Source: Pseudomonas sp. MN1F
Lineage (GTDB): Bacteria; Pseudomonadota; Gammaproteobacteria; Pseudomonadales; Pseudomonadaceae
Length of the DNA stretch: 64,000 bases
Direction of reading: 5' to 3'
NCBI RefSeq assembly: GCF_009391885.1
Contig: NZ_VZII01000024.1
Span: 1 to 64,000 of the forward strand
The translations under genes and the position numbers were made by a program. Positions 44,168-53,526 of the stretch are shown one piece after another. The notes below the pieces were generated by a model, which was not told the origin of the DNA, ran no database searches, and was given only the letters and a program-made list of their open reading frames with translations. How positions within the stretch are numbered: the first letter of the stretch is position 1; each line of letters starts with the position of its first letter.

Positions 44168-45541
44168 GTGAGTATTGTTCACGACCAGGCTATGCACTTT
44201 ATCTATCAACAGGTGCTGGAGCGCCTGTTGAGTCATATGTCCAAGGAGCAACGCGCTTCCCTGCAGTTGTTGATACAGCGTTTGCTGGTGGCCGCGGGTG
44301 GGCCGGAATATATCGGTACGTTCAGGTTGCTGGTGGTTCAGGGGGCGGATCGCCATAGCGCCCGGCTATTGGCGATGTTGCGGGCCGCTCAGTTGAGCAT
44401 CGCCTTGCGAGCACCGGTGACCTTCAAGTTACGCGTGCTGGTGACCTGTTTGCCGATCACCAGCAGTGCGCTGCTGGAGCAGCATGAGCGCGCCTTCAGC
44501 GCCTTGTTCATGCATGATGATCCACGGGTGCTGCTGCAGATGGTCGAGGGTGCTGAAGTGGTGCCTTTCTGTCGCCGCGCCGATACCACCGCGCGGCAGT
44601 TGCCATTGACAGGTGGTGAAGCCTTGCTCCTGTTCGGCCACCTCGTCGATGCGCGCCCGCAAGCACTGCTGGGCAGTCGCACGCACCTGGCGCTGGCCGA
44701 TGCCGTTCGCCGGGCGCTGGCCGAGTACCCGGGAGCCGATGCGTTGGTAACCGCCGTGCCCGCGCGCCAGCGCCGGCGCTTTGTGGCCTGGGCCCGGCGC
44801 AGCCTGCGCCTGGCAGGTGTCGTCAGCCCTGACTCGCTGCATCACTGCGTCGATAGCCTGGCCAGATGGCTGGGCCATTTGCATGCCGTTGCCGATTTAC
44901 CGGGTGGAGCAGGCGCTGCGCCGGATAGCACCCGCACACGGGCATTGCCGCTGCGGGTCATCGCGATCGATGATCTACTGGCCCAGTTGCTCAGTGACAG
45001 CCATCTGGACCTGGTCATGGGGTGGAGCTTCGAGGCGGCGCGAGAAGGCTCGCCGTTGACGGCGTTTGTCGACCCTGTGGCGCTGGCGCAATTAGATGAA
45101 ACAAGGGGTCGCAGCGAGTCGCCTGCTGCACCCGCGCATGCCTTGCGCCTGGTCAGCCAGAATGGTCCAGCCAGCAGGTCGCAGGCGCCGCAGGCGGGGC
45201 GCCTCGCCAAGGCCTACGGGCTTGAGCAGACCCAGCTTGCCTGCATGTTGTACCGGCCGTTTTGCAACCAGGGCGCGGAGCTGGAGCGGTTTCTGCAATC
45301 GTGTCACGCCGACATGCTGGTTGCGCTGCCATACCTGCATCGGGCCTTGCAGGGCAAATCCTGCCCGGACGCAGTCAAGGACTGGATGGTCAACACCAGC
45401 GGCCTGCCGCTGGCACAGCTACGGATGGTCTACAAGGGGCGGCTGGCGCCGGGGGTACGGCGTTTGCTCGCCAACCTGGCGCGGCGCGATGTGCAGTTGC
45501 GGTTGCTGGGCCGCACTGCGCCATGCAAGGCCCCATCCTGA
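44168..45541 (+). CDS. hypothetical protein, 457 residues, coupled to a MocR-like regulator
   Basis: I do not recognise this family. The GTG start at 44168 follows GAGGTG. The protein is rich in Leu, Ala and Arg, apparently soluble and mainly helical, with no signal peptide or obvious catalytic motif. Cysteines occur in the C-terminal third (LACMLYRPFCNQG, LQSCHAD). The C-terminal part (YKGRLAPGVRRLLANLARRD) looks like a basic helical domain. Its TGA overlaps the ATG of the next gene by one base (TGATG), so both proteins are probably made together and may act together. GC-rich codons match the core genome. Confidence 0.7.
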   Translation: MSIVHDQAMHFIYQQVLERLLSHMSKEQRASLQLLIQRLLVAAGGPEYIGTFRLLVVQGADRHSARLLAMLRAAQLSIALRAPVTFKLRVLVTCLPITSSALLEQHERAFSALFMHDDPRVLLQMVEGAEVVPFCRRADTTARQLPLTGGEALLLFGHLVDARPQALLGSRTHLALADAVRRALAEYPGADALVTAVPARQRRRFVAWARRSLRLAGVVSPDSLHHCVDSLARWLGHLHAVADLPGGAGAAPDSTRTRALPLRVIAIDDLLAQLLSDSHLDLVMGWSFEAAREGSPLTAFVDPVALAQLDETRGRSESPAAPAHALRLVSQNGPASRSQAPQAGRLAKAYGLEQTQLACMLYRPFCNQGAELERFLQSCHADMLVALPYLHRALQGKSCPDAVKDWMVNTSGLPLAQLRMVYKGRLAPGVRRLLANLARRDVQLRLLGRTAPCKAPS

Positions 45542-46854
45542 TGGGGCGTGAGTTTGCCTATCAGGTGGTGTACCGCTACCTGGTCGCCTTGATCGAGGAA
45601 GCCGAGCGGGGCGGGCAGCCACGTTTGCCTTCGCTGAGGGCCTTGTCCAGGCGCCTGCGTGTTTCGTTGGCCACGGTGCAGGCCGCCTACAGCCTGCTCG
45701 AGCATGAAGGGCGAGTGCAGTCGGTGCCAAAGTCGGGCTACTTCGCCCAGGTTGGCCTGCAAGCAGGCCGGGCCGATGTGGCCCGTGCACTGCCCGCGCA
45801 GCCGTTGCTGGAGCGTGCACTGTTCGCCCATGAGCGGCGCCTGGGCCGGCTGCGTATGCAGCTGGCGCGGGGGCTGGGCGTGCCGCGCCTGCGGGATGCC
45901 CTGGCCGAGCGCTACACGCGCTCTTCGCATCAGTATTGGCGACCTGAGGATGTGCACCTGGGCCCGGATGTGCAGGCACTGCTGGAAACGCTGCTGCTGG
46001 CACTGGCGCTGCGTGGCAGTACCGTACTGGTCGCTTCACCGTGCTGTTGGCGGATCTTGCGGGTATTGCAACGTTGTGACATGCGGGTCCTCGAGTTGCC
46101 GCTGGACAGCGGCGGCAGCCCGGATATCGGCACCCTGACCAGGCTGTTGGGCTGTGAGCCGGTGCGCATGATGATCATGCCTTCTTGCCTGGGTTTTCCT
46201 GTGGGGCGCCTGATGCCCGCGCGAGCCCAGCAGCAGATCGCTGACCTGCTGGCCTTGCACCCGGTCTGGCTGTTGGAGAACGATCTGGACAGCGAACTGT
46301 GTTTTTCCACGCCGGCGGGGTCTCGGTTACGCGACCGGGTAGACCCGCGCTGGCTGCTGGTACTGGGCTCGCTGGAGGCGACAGTCGGGGCCGAGGCACC
46401 TTATGCCTACCTGCTGGGGGGCCATCCGGCGTTAACAGATGCGTTCGCCCTGCGTGCATTCCAGCTTGCCCCGACGCGTCAGCAGGCATTGGCTCAGATG
46501 ATCACTTCAGGCGAAATCGACGAGCACCTGGGGCAGATGCGGGCGGCACTGCGTGGGCGGATGGTGCAACTTTGCCAGCATCTGGACGCGGTGTTGGGTG
46601 GGCAGGTGGACTTTGACATGCCTGAGGGCGGGTGCGCCTTGTGGGTGCGCCTGTCACCGGAAATGCTGGGTGCTCAAGCCGTGGTGGCGACAGCGGGCTC
46701 GGCATTGCAGGTGCTGGCGGGTGAGCAATTCAGCGTACACGGGCGTTATCGGCAATGTCTGGCGCTGACCTGGTTGGGTGACCAGCCCGGAGCGCTGATC
46801 GAGGCGCTGAAAAGCCTGGCGCGGGCCTTGGCGTTTGATGCCATTCGTCGGTAG
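45541..46854 (+). CDS. MocR/GntR-like regulator with a degenerate aminotransferase domain
   Basis: A 437-residue protein with an N-terminal GntR winged helix (residues 5-70; PSLRALSRRLRVSLATVQAA, LLEHEGRVQS) joined to a class I aminotransferase-like domain, as in MocR/PdxR regulators. The Schiff-base lysine expected in the GS-F/S-S-K-T segment is replaced: the sequence is GSLEATVGAEAPY with A280 at the Lys position, and the usual DDYDSE is ENDLDSE. Therefore it probably cannot bind PLP covalently. ATG 45541 overlaps the upstream stop; ATG 45523 is an alternative. Target genes are unknown. Confidence 0.8.
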   Translation: MGREFAYQVVYRYLVALIEEAERGGQPRLPSLRALSRRLRVSLATVQAAYSLLEHEGRVQSVPKSGYFAQVGLQAGRADVARALPAQPLLERALFAHERRLGRLRMQLARGLGVPRLRDALAERYTRSSHQYWRPEDVHLGPDVQALLETLLLALALRGSTVLVASPCCWRILRVLQRCDMRVLELPLDSGGSPDIGTLTRLLGCEPVRMMIMPSCLGFPVGRLMPARAQQQIADLLALHPVWLLENDLDSELCFSTPAGSRLRDRVDPRWLLVLGSLEATVGAEAPYAYLLGGHPALTDAFALRAFQLAPTRQQALAQMITSGEIDEHLGQMRAALRGRMVQLCQHLDAVLGGQVDFDMPEGGCALWVRLSPEMLGAQAVVATAGSALQVLAGEQFSVHGRYRQCLALTWLGDQPGALIEALKSLARALAFDAIRR

Positions 46855-46877
46855 CCCGGCGCAACGGCCCAGGGTAC

Positions 46878-46910
46878 TTGCCTGAGTGTGCGGTCTGTAT
46901 GTATAAACAG
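46878..46910 (+). promoter_or_regulatory. sigma70-type promoter with overlapping LexA (SOS) box
   Basis: CTGTATGTATAAACAG at 46895-46910 matches the LexA pattern CTGT-N8-ACAG with an A/T-rich centre. A candidate promoter, TTGCCT (46878-46883) with an 18-base spacer to TATAAA (46902-46907), overlaps it, so LexA would block RNA polymerase. It lies 30 bases before the chosen FAN1 start. Confidence 0.8.
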
Positions 46911-46939
46911 TGCTCACTCTTGCTGCCCGACCCCCTCTT

Positions 46940-48589
46940 GTGATCGCCCACTCTGTCGATGACCCGCTGTATTACCTGCACAACTTCCGCCAGGTGCTGC
47001 TGTGGGTCGAGTCACGTTACGCCGACCTGCTCGACGAGCAGGAGCTGGCCTTTCTTCATGCCTTTGCCGAACTGGCGCAGCCGTCCCAGGCGCTGATGGT
47101 GCGCATGGTGATGCGCAAGGGCGAGCTGTTTCGCTGTGACCGCCTGGACTATGCCGAAATCGGTGACAGCCTGGCTGCCCTGCAACCGCTGATGGCATTG
47201 GGTTGGGTGCGCGAGCCCGAGGCCCTGAGCCTTGAGCAACTGTTCGCGCTGTTGCGCAAGGATGAGCTCGCGGTGGGTTTCGCTGGGCAGTTGAGCCGCC
47301 CGCGGGCGGCCAAGGGCGACCTGTACGAACAACTGCGGCCCCTGTCGCTGGGCCCCAGGCCTTTGCGCGAGTGGTTTGCCCAGGCCCCGGTGGGGATCGT
47401 GCAATGGTGCCTGCAACCGCTGTGCGATCGCATGCGCCTGTTGTTTTTCGGCAACCTGTACCAGGACTGGTCGGACTTCGTGCTGGCCGACTTGGGCCTG
47501 CTGCGTTTCGAGCAGGTAGCGTTCAGCCCCGACTCCCGTGCCCTGCAGCAGCGCGGTGAGGTCAACCAGGCCATGGCGCTGCACCAGTGTGCCGAGCGTC
47601 TGGAACTGGGTGAGGATCCCGCATCGATCCTGGCGACACTGGCCGGCTTGAGTATCGACAACCCATGGCTGGCGCGGCGCCATGGGCGGCTGCTGTTCGC
47701 CGTCGGCCAGCAGTGCGAGCGCCTGGGCGACTGGGACCAGGCCCTGGCGGTGTATGCCCGCAGCAGCCATGCGCAAGCGCGTATCCGCCAGGTTCGCGTG
47801 TTCGAGCGTAGCGCGCGTTGGGAGCAGGCCCACGCATTTGCCCGGGAGCTGGCGAGCGCACCGGCCAACGCCCTGGAGGTGCAGGCCCTGGAGCGCATGT
47901 TGCCGCGGTTGGCCCGCAAGCTCGGCGGGCCCGCACAGCGCCGACGGCGCGCAGCCCCCCTGGAGCTGATCGAACTGGAGCTGCCGCGCGAGCAGGCAGC
48001 GCTGGGTGTCGAGGAGGCCGTGCGCCAACACTTGGCGCAAGCGGGAGGGCAGGCGCATTACGTGGAAAACACGCTGCTCAACAGCCTGTTTGGTCTGCTG
48101 TGCTGGGAGGCAATCTTCGCCCCGGTTCCGGGGGCCTTTTTCAACCCGTTCCAGGCGGCGCCCCAGGACTTGCACGACTGCGATTTCCAGCAACGGCGGG
48201 CGGCGCAGTTCGCGGCCTGCCTGGGCCGTCTGGACGATGGTTCCCACCGCCAGGCCATCCTCGACTGCTACGCGGCCAAGCAAGGCCTGCAATCGCCGTT
48301 CGTGTTCTGGACCATGCTCAGCCAAGCGCTGCTCGATCAGGCCCTGGCCTGCCTGCCCGCCGCGCACTTGAAGCAGTGCTTCCTGCGCCTGTTGCAGGAT
48401 ATCCGCAACAACCGCGCCGGCATGCCCGACCTGATCCAGTTCTGGCCGGAGCAGCAGCGCTATCGGATGGTCGAGGTCAAGGGCCCGGGTGACCGCTTGC
48501 AGGACAACCAGCTGCGCTGGCTGGAATTCTGCGCCGAGCATGGCTTGCCGGTGGCGGTCTGCCATGTGCGCTGGAGCGACTCACCGTGA
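46940..48589 (+). CDS. FAN1-type VRR-NUC nuclease
   Basis: Structure-specific nuclease of about 549 residues related to bacterial FAN1, which processes interstrand crosslinks and branched DNA. The C-terminal VRR-NUC motif is complete: GMPDLIQFWP, then VEVKGPGDRLQDNQLRWL, with D, E-x-K and the Q helix. Upstream are a SAP-like DNA-binding region and a TPR-like segment. The frame is open from GTG 46910, but that base belongs to the LexA box and lies before the likely transcription start, so GTG 46940 is chosen; neither has a good ribosome site. It overlaps the helicase gene by 4 bases, so nuclease and helicase are co-produced. Confidence 0.88.
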   Translation: MIAHSVDDPLYYLHNFRQVLLWVESRYADLLDEQELAFLHAFAELAQPSQALMVRMVMRKGELFRCDRLDYAEIGDSLAALQPLMALGWVREPEALSLEQLFALLRKDELAVGFAGQLSRPRAAKGDLYEQLRPLSLGPRPLREWFAQAPVGIVQWCLQPLCDRMRLLFFGNLYQDWSDFVLADLGLLRFEQVAFSPDSRALQQRGEVNQAMALHQCAERLELGEDPASILATLAGLSIDNPWLARRHGRLLFAVGQQCERLGDWDQALAVYARSSHAQARIRQVRVFERSARWEQAHAFARELASAPANALEVQALERMLPRLARKLGGPAQRRRRAAPLELIELELPREQAALGVEEAVRQHLAQAGGQAHYVENTLLNSLFGLLCWEAIFAPVPGAFFNPFQAAPQDLHDCDFQQRRAAQFAACLGRLDDGSHRQAILDCYAAKQGLQSPFVFWTMLSQALLDQALACLPAAHLKQCFLRLLQDIRNNRAGMPDLIQFWPEQQRYRMVEVKGPGDRLQDNQLRWLEFCAEHGLPVAVCHVRWSDSP

Positions 48590-50847
48590 GCTATCGCGTG
48601 GCGGTGCGGGCCTTGTGCGAATTCAGCGCCAAGGTCGGCGACCTGGACCTGCGCTTTACCCCATCCCCCACGGCCCAGGAAGGTATCGAAGGGCATCGCC
48701 GGGTGGTTGCCCGGCGCGCAGCAGGCTACGAGGCGGAAATTGCCCTTGAGGGCGAGTATCAGGGCCTGCAGGTGCGCGGGCGTGCCGATGGCTATGACCC
48801 GGCCGCCAATCGCCTGGAAGAGATCAAGACCTATCGCGGCGACCTGGCACGCCAGCCGGCCAATCACCGCCAGCTGCACTGGGCCCAGGCCAAGGTCTAT
48901 GCCTGGCTGCTGTGCCAGGCGCGGCAGTTGCCGGCCATCGAGGTGGCGCTGGTTTACCTGGATGTCGACAACGACAGCCAGACGCTGTTCAGCGAGCACT
49001 GTTGCGCCGAAGCACTGCAGGGCTTTTTCGAAACCCAGTGCCAGCGGTTTCTCGCCTGGGCCCAGGCCCAGCAACAGCGCCTTGCCGAGCGCGACCTGGG
49101 CTTGCAGGCCTTGGGCTTTCCTTACCCGCAGTTTCGCCAGGGCCAGCGGCAACTGGCCGAAACCTTGTACAAGGCTGTCAGTACCGGCCGCTGCCTGATG
49201 GCCCAGGCCAGTACCGGCATCGGCAAGACCCTCGGCACGTTGTTCCCGTTGCTCAAGGCCATGGTCCCGCAGCAACTGGACAAGGTGTTCTTCCTCACGG
49301 CCAAGACCCCCGGCCGGGCGCTGGCGCTGGACGCGCTGGGCCAGATCAGCGCAGGTACGCCGCAGCCGGCCTTGCGCACCCTCGAGTTGATTGCCCGGGA
49401 CAAGGCCTGCGAATACCCGGACAAAGCCTGCCATGGCGAGTCCTGCCCGTTGGCCCAGGGGTTCTACGACCGCCTGCCAGCCGCTCGCGAGGCAGCGGCC
49501 TTGCGGCCCATGCTCGACCGCGCCAGCTTGCGCGAGGTAGCCTTGGCGCATCAGGTGTGCCCGTACTACCTCGGCCAGGAAATGGCCCGCTGGGTGGACG
49601 TGCTGGTGGCCGACTACAACTACTATTTCGACGCCCACGCCTTGCTGTTCAGCCTGACCCAGCTCAACCAGTGGCGGGTCGCGGTGCTGGTGGACGAGGC
49701 GCACAACCTGGTCGAGCGTGGCCGTGGCATGTACAGCGCCAGCCTCGACCAGGGCCAGTTGCTCGCCTTGCGGCAGAGCAAGCCGCACGGGCTCGGCAGT
49801 GCCCTGGACCGGCTGAATCGGCAGTGGAATGCGCTGTACAAGGCGCAGCACGCGCCGTACCAGGCCAGCGACCAGTTGCCGGAGGCCTTCCTGCGTGCCC
49901 TGCAGCAATGCATCGGGTTGATCCAGGAACGCATGAATGAGAAGCCTGCCGAGGTCGATGCCCAGGTGCTGCAGTTCTTCTACCAGGCGCTACAGTTCAG
50001 CCGGGTGGCGGAACTGTTCGACGAGCATTTCCTGTTCGACATCAGCCTGCGCGAGGGCCCGCGCAAGCGGCGCCTAGCCAGCCTGTGCCTGCGCAATGTC
50101 ACCCCGGCCCGGCTGCTTGCCCCGCGCATGCAGGCCGCGCGCAGTGTGACGCTGTTTTCCGCGACCTTGAGCCCGCGGCCTTTTTACACCGACCTGCTTG
50201 GCATGCCGGCCGATACCGCCTGGCTGGAAGTGGCGGCGCCGTTCCGCGCCGAGCAACTCGAGGTGCGCATCGCCAGCCAGGTCTCGACCCGCTACCGCGA
50301 ACGCCAGGCTTCACTGGCGCCGATCAGCGAACTGATTGCCGACCAGTATCAGCGCCAGCCAGGCAACTACCTGGCGTTCTTCAGCAGTTTCGAATACCTG
50401 CAGCAGGTGGCAAGCCTGGTCGCCGAACGCTATCCGGGCATCCCGCTCTGGGCCCAGGCCCCGGGCATGGACGAAGGTGCACGCCAGGCCTTTCTTGATC
50501 GTTTCGTGGCGGACGGGCAGGGGGTGGGCTTTGCCGTGCTTGGCGGGGCGTTCGGTGAGGGCGTCGACTTGCCTGGCACGCGCCTGATCGGGGCTTTCGT
50601 CGCCACCCTCGGCCTGCCCCAGGTCAACCCGGTCAACGAACAGTTCAAGCAGCGCCTGGGCCGGCAGTTTGGCGCCGGTTTCGACTACGCCTACCTGTAC
50701 CCCGGTGTGCGCAAGGTCATCCAGGCCGCCGGGCGGGTCATTCGTGGCGACCAGGACCGCGGCGTGCTGGTGCTGATCGACGAACGTTTTGCCGAACCAC
50801 GGGTGCAGCAGATGTTTCCCGCATGGTGGCAGGTGGCCGTTAAATAA
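48586..50847 (+). CDS. PD-(D/E)XK nuclease fused to a DinG/XPD-like iron-sulfur helicase
   Basis: A 753-residue protein. Residues 1-150 form a Cas4/RecB-like nuclease domain: D68 (GRADG), E79-I-K81 and Q101-x3-Y105. The helicase follows with Walker A ASTGIGKT (near 208-215), four Cys for a 4Fe-4S cluster (C275, C282, C287, C325), a DEAH box (370-373), VTLFSATLSPRP and a C-terminal motif VIQAAGRVIRGDQDRG. XPD/DinG helicases unwind DNA 5'-3'. GTG start overlaps the FAN1 stop (GTGA). Together with FAN1 and the LexA box it suggests an SOS-induced repair operon. A fused nuclease is present in a known subgroup, but its pairing with FAN1 deserves attention. Confidence 0.87.
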   Translation: MSYRVAVRALCEFSAKVGDLDLRFTPSPTAQEGIEGHRRVVARRAAGYEAEIALEGEYQGLQVRGRADGYDPAANRLEEIKTYRGDLARQPANHRQLHWAQAKVYAWLLCQARQLPAIEVALVYLDVDNDSQTLFSEHCCAEALQGFFETQCQRFLAWAQAQQQRLAERDLGLQALGFPYPQFRQGQRQLAETLYKAVSTGRCLMAQASTGIGKTLGTLFPLLKAMVPQQLDKVFFLTAKTPGRALALDALGQISAGTPQPALRTLELIARDKACEYPDKACHGESCPLAQGFYDRLPAAREAAALRPMLDRASLREVALAHQVCPYYLGQEMARWVDVLVADYNYYFDAHALLFSLTQLNQWRVAVLVDEAHNLVERGRGMYSASLDQGQLLALRQSKPHGLGSALDRLNRQWNALYKAQHAPYQASDQLPEAFLRALQQCIGLIQERMNEKPAEVDAQVLQFFYQALQFSRVAELFDEHFLFDISLREGPRKRRLASLCLRNVTPARLLAPRMQAARSVTLFSATLSPRPFYTDLLGMPADTAWLEVAAPFRAEQLEVRIASQVSTRYRERQASLAPISELIADQYQRQPGNYLAFFSSFEYLQQVASLVAERYPGIPLWAQAPGMDEGARQAFLDRFVADGQGVGFAVLGGAFGEGVDLPGTRLIGAFVATLGLPQVNPVNEQFKQRLGRQFGAGFDYAYLYPGVRKVIQAAGRVIRGDQDRGVLVLIDERFAEPRVQQMFPAWWQVAVK

Positions 50848-50933
50848 TCCTCGGTGGCCCCATCGCACGGCATTGCAACTCCCAGTACACTGCGTGTTCC
50901 AACACCAACATCTGTTGAACTCGAGGTTTTTGC

Positions 50934-52571
50934 ATGACGCTCAGTCCTTTGGCAGGCAAGCCGGCTCCGGCCAGCGTGCTGGTCGATATTCCCCGCCTGC
51001 TCACCGCCTACTACACCGGCCGCCCCGATGCCGCCGTGGCGGCCCAGCGCGTGGCCTTCGGCACCTCGGGGCACCGGGGCAGCTCGTTCGACCTGAGCTT
51101 CAACGAGCACCATGTGCTGGCGATCACCCAGGCCATTTGCCTGTACCGCCAGGAAAAAGGCATCGACGGCCCGCTGTTCATCGGCGCCGACACCCACGCG
51201 CTGTCCGCGCCGGCCGCGGCCAGTGCGCTGGAAGTGCTGGCTGCCAATGGCGTGCAGGTGATGCTGTCCAAGGACGACGAATACACCCCGACGCCAGCGG
51301 TGTCCCATGCCATCCTCTGCTACAACCGTGGCCGCAGCCAGGGCCTGGCCGATGGCATCGTCATTACCCCGTCGCACAACCCGCCACAGAGCGGTGGCTT
51401 CAAGTACAACCCGCCCAACGGCGGCCCGGCCGACAGCGATGTGACCAAGTGGATCGAGGCCAAAGCCAACGAACTGCTGGCCGCAGGCCTTGCCGGGGTC
51501 AAGCGCATGGAGCATGCCCAGGCGCTGCAGGCGGCCACCACCCAGCGCCATGACTACGTGGCCAACTACGTGGCCGACCTGGAAAACGTCATCGACTTCG
51601 ACGTCATTCGTGGCGCCAACCTGCGCCTGGGCGTCGATCCGCTGGGCGGGGCAGGGGTGCGCTACTGGTCGGCGATCGCCGAGCACTATCAGTTGAACCT
51701 GGAGGTGGTGAACAGCGAGGTCGACCCGACCTTCCGCTTCATGTGCGTGGACTGGGACGGGCAGATCCGCATGGACCCATCCTCGCCTTACGCCATGCAA
51801 GGCCTGATCGGCCTGCGCGATCGCTTCGACGTGGCCTTCGCCTGTGACCCGGACCATGACCGCCACGGCATCGTCACCGCCGATGGCCTGCTGCAGCCGA
51901 ACAACTACCTGGCCGTGGCCATCGACTACCTGTACCGCAACCGTCCGCAATGGCGCAGCGACGCCGCCGTGGGCAAGACCGTGGTGTCCAGCGGCCTGAT
52001 CGACCGTGTCACCGAGCGCCTGGGCCGTGAGTTGTACGAAGTGCCGGTGGGCTTCAAGTTCTTCGCCCAGGGGCTGTTCGACGGCTCGCTCGGCTTCGGT
52101 GGTGAGGAGAGTGCCGGTGCCTCGTTCCTGCGCAAGGACGGCACGGTCTGGGCCACCGACAAGGACGGCCTGATTCCGGCGCTGCTGGCGGCCGAGATGA
52201 CTGCCCGCACCGGTCGTAACCCGAGCCAGGCTTACAACGACCTGACTGCCGCGCTGGGCAAGCCATACGCCACCCGCGTCGAGGCCAAGGCCGATGCCCG
52301 GCAGAAGGCGGCCCTGAGCAAGCTGGCACCGGAGCAGGTGAAGTCGACCGAACTGGCGGGTGAGCCGATCGTACAGATCCTCAGCCAGGCGCCGGGTAAT
52401 GGCCAGGCGATTGGTGGCTTGAAGGTGATGACAGCCAATGGCTGGTTTGCCGCGCGGCCTTCGGGCACTGAAGACATCTACAAGATCTACGCCGAGAGCT
52501 TTGTCGACGAGGCGCACCTCAAGCGCCTGGTGGAAGAGGCGCAGGTGCTGGTGGATGCGGCGATTGCCTGA
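50934..52571 (+). CDS. pgm: phosphoglucomutase, alpha-D-glucose-phosphate-specific
   Basis: Interconverts glucose 1-phosphate and glucose 6-phosphate. The protein is 545 residues, normal for bacterial Pgm. The active phosphoserine loop is TPSHNPP, the metal-binding loop DPDHDRHG, and the sugar and phosphate loops [10 protein letters not shown] and [12 protein letters not shown] are present. ATG 50934 has GAGG upstream. The gene is a single unit ending in a clear terminator. Core metabolic gene, GC-rich. Confidence 0.97.
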   Translation: MTLSPLAGKPAPASVLVDIPRLLTAYYTGRPDAAVAAQRVAFGTSGHRGSSFDLSFNEHHVLAITQAICLYRQEKGIDGPLFIGADTHALSAPAAASALEVLAANGVQVMLSKDDEYTPTPAVSHAILCYNRGRSQGLADGIVITPSHNPPQSGGFKYNPPNGGPADSDVTKWIEAKANELLAAGLAGVKRMEHAQALQAATTQRHDYVANYVADLENVIDFDVIRGANLRLGVDPLGGAGVRYWSAIAEHYQLNLEVVNSEVDPTFRFMCVDWDGQIRMDPSSPYAMQGLIGLRDRFDVAFACDPDHDRHGIVTADGLLQPNNYLAVAIDYLYRNRPQWRSDAAVGKTVVSSGLIDRVTERLGRELYEVPVGFKFFAQGLFDGSLGFGGEESAGASFLRKDGTVWATDKDGLIPALLAAEMTARTGRNPSQAYNDLTAALGKPYATRVEAKADARQKAALSKLAPEQVKSTELAGEPIVQILSQAPGNGQAIGGLKVMTANGWFAARPSGTEDIYKIYAESFVDEAHLKRLVEEAQVLVDAAIA

Positions 52572-52582
52572 TTGACATGAGG

Positions 52583-52604
52583 GGGGCCGCAGTGCGGCCC
52601 CTTT
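52583..52604 (+). terminator. intrinsic terminator of pgm
   Basis: GGGGCCGC (52583-52590)/GCGGCCCC (52594-52601), 3-base loop, followed by TTT; it ends 3 bases before the convergent pirin stop codon. Confidence 0.8.
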
Positions 52605-52607
52605 CAC

Positions 52608-53306
52608 TTATGCAACATCGACCAGGACGATCTCGCTGTCCTCGATCGCGGTCACTCGCAGCACTGCTTCCTGCTCGATCGCCACGCCATCCCGGCCCTT
52701 GGCACGCAGGCCATTGACCTCCACCAGCCCCTTGGCCGGCACCAGGTAACCCCGGCGCCCGGCTTCGAAGCGGTACTCGGCGGTTTCACCGGCACGCAAG
52801 GTGGCTGCCAGCAAGCGCGCATCGGCGCGGATCTGCAGGCTGTCCTCATCCCCCGCACGGCCGCTGGCCAGGGTCACGAAGCCTTCGCCACGTTCACCTT
52901 TGGGGAATGGGCGGACACCCCACGACGGCGCATCGCCAACTTTCTCCGGCACGATCCAGATCTGGAAAATGCGGGTATCGACCTCTTCCAGGTTGTACTC
53001 GCTGTGCACGATGCCGCTACCGGCACTCATCACCTGCACGTCGCCCGCTTCGGTACGGCCTTTGTTGCCCAGGCTGTCCTGGTGGGTAATGGCGCCTTCA
53101 CGCACATAGGTGATGATTTCCATGTCGCGGTGCGGGTGCGGCGGGAAGCCGCTGCCGGCGGCGATCAGGTCGTCGTTCCAGACCCGCAGGTTGCCCCAGT
53201 GCATGCGCGCCGGGTCGTAGTACTCGGCAAACGAGAAGTGGTGATGAGCGTCGAGCCAGCCGTGGTTGGCGTGGCCGAGGCCTTCGAAGGGTCGCAGTTG
53301 CAGCAT
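52608..53306 (-). CDS. pirin-family protein (YhhW-like)
   Basis: Bicupin of 232 residues with the metal-binding motif HPHRDMEIITYV and a second His/Glu site GSGIVHSEYN, as in YhhW-type quercetin dioxygenases. Length is normal for the short pirin subgroup. Function of pirins is mostly undefined; they may oxidise aromatic substrates. It is divergent from the UvrD-like helicase gene. Confidence 0.9.
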   Translation of the reverse strand: MLQLRPFEGLGHANHGWLDAHHHFSFAEYYDPARMHWGNLRVWNDDLIAAGSGFPPHPHRDMEIITYVREGAITHQDSLGNKGRTEAGDVQVMSAGSGIVHSEYNLEEVDTRIFQIWIVPEKVGDAPSWGVRPFPKGERGEGFVTLASGRAGDEDSLQIRADARLLAATLRAGETAEYRFEAGRRGYLVPAKGLVEVNGLRAKGRDGVAIEQEAVLRVTAIEDSEIVLVDVA

Positions 53307-53417
53307 GGTCGTGCTCCTTGAATCAGTGGAATGAAGCCATGATGCGGCAAAAATAGATCGAAAATAAGCGTAAATATCGACTGATTATGATCAGGAAAAT
53401 AGATTGAAGCTGGCGAT

Positions 53418-53447
53418 GTGGATTATGCGATTCATCGCCTAATCCAC
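53418..53447. promoter_or_regulatory. 30-base interrupted palindrome upstream of the helicase gene
   Basis: Outer arms GTGGATTA (53418-53425)/TAATCCAC (53440-53447), inner arms GCGAT/ATCGC (53427-53431/53434-53438), only one mispaired position. No T-tract; operator or mRNA hairpin. Confidence 0.5.
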
Positions 53448-53526
53448 TGATCTGCAAGCATTCGCTGGCGATTTTCGGCAGATGCGGCGAACATGGCCCG
53501 CTGATTTGATTTTCAACGGAGTGACC

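Noticed and set aside
47012..48565. 517-codon antisense frame opposite FAN1
   Set aside because: A GC-rich shadow frame; the FAN1 sequence on the plus strand has the nuclease motif and a regulated promoter.
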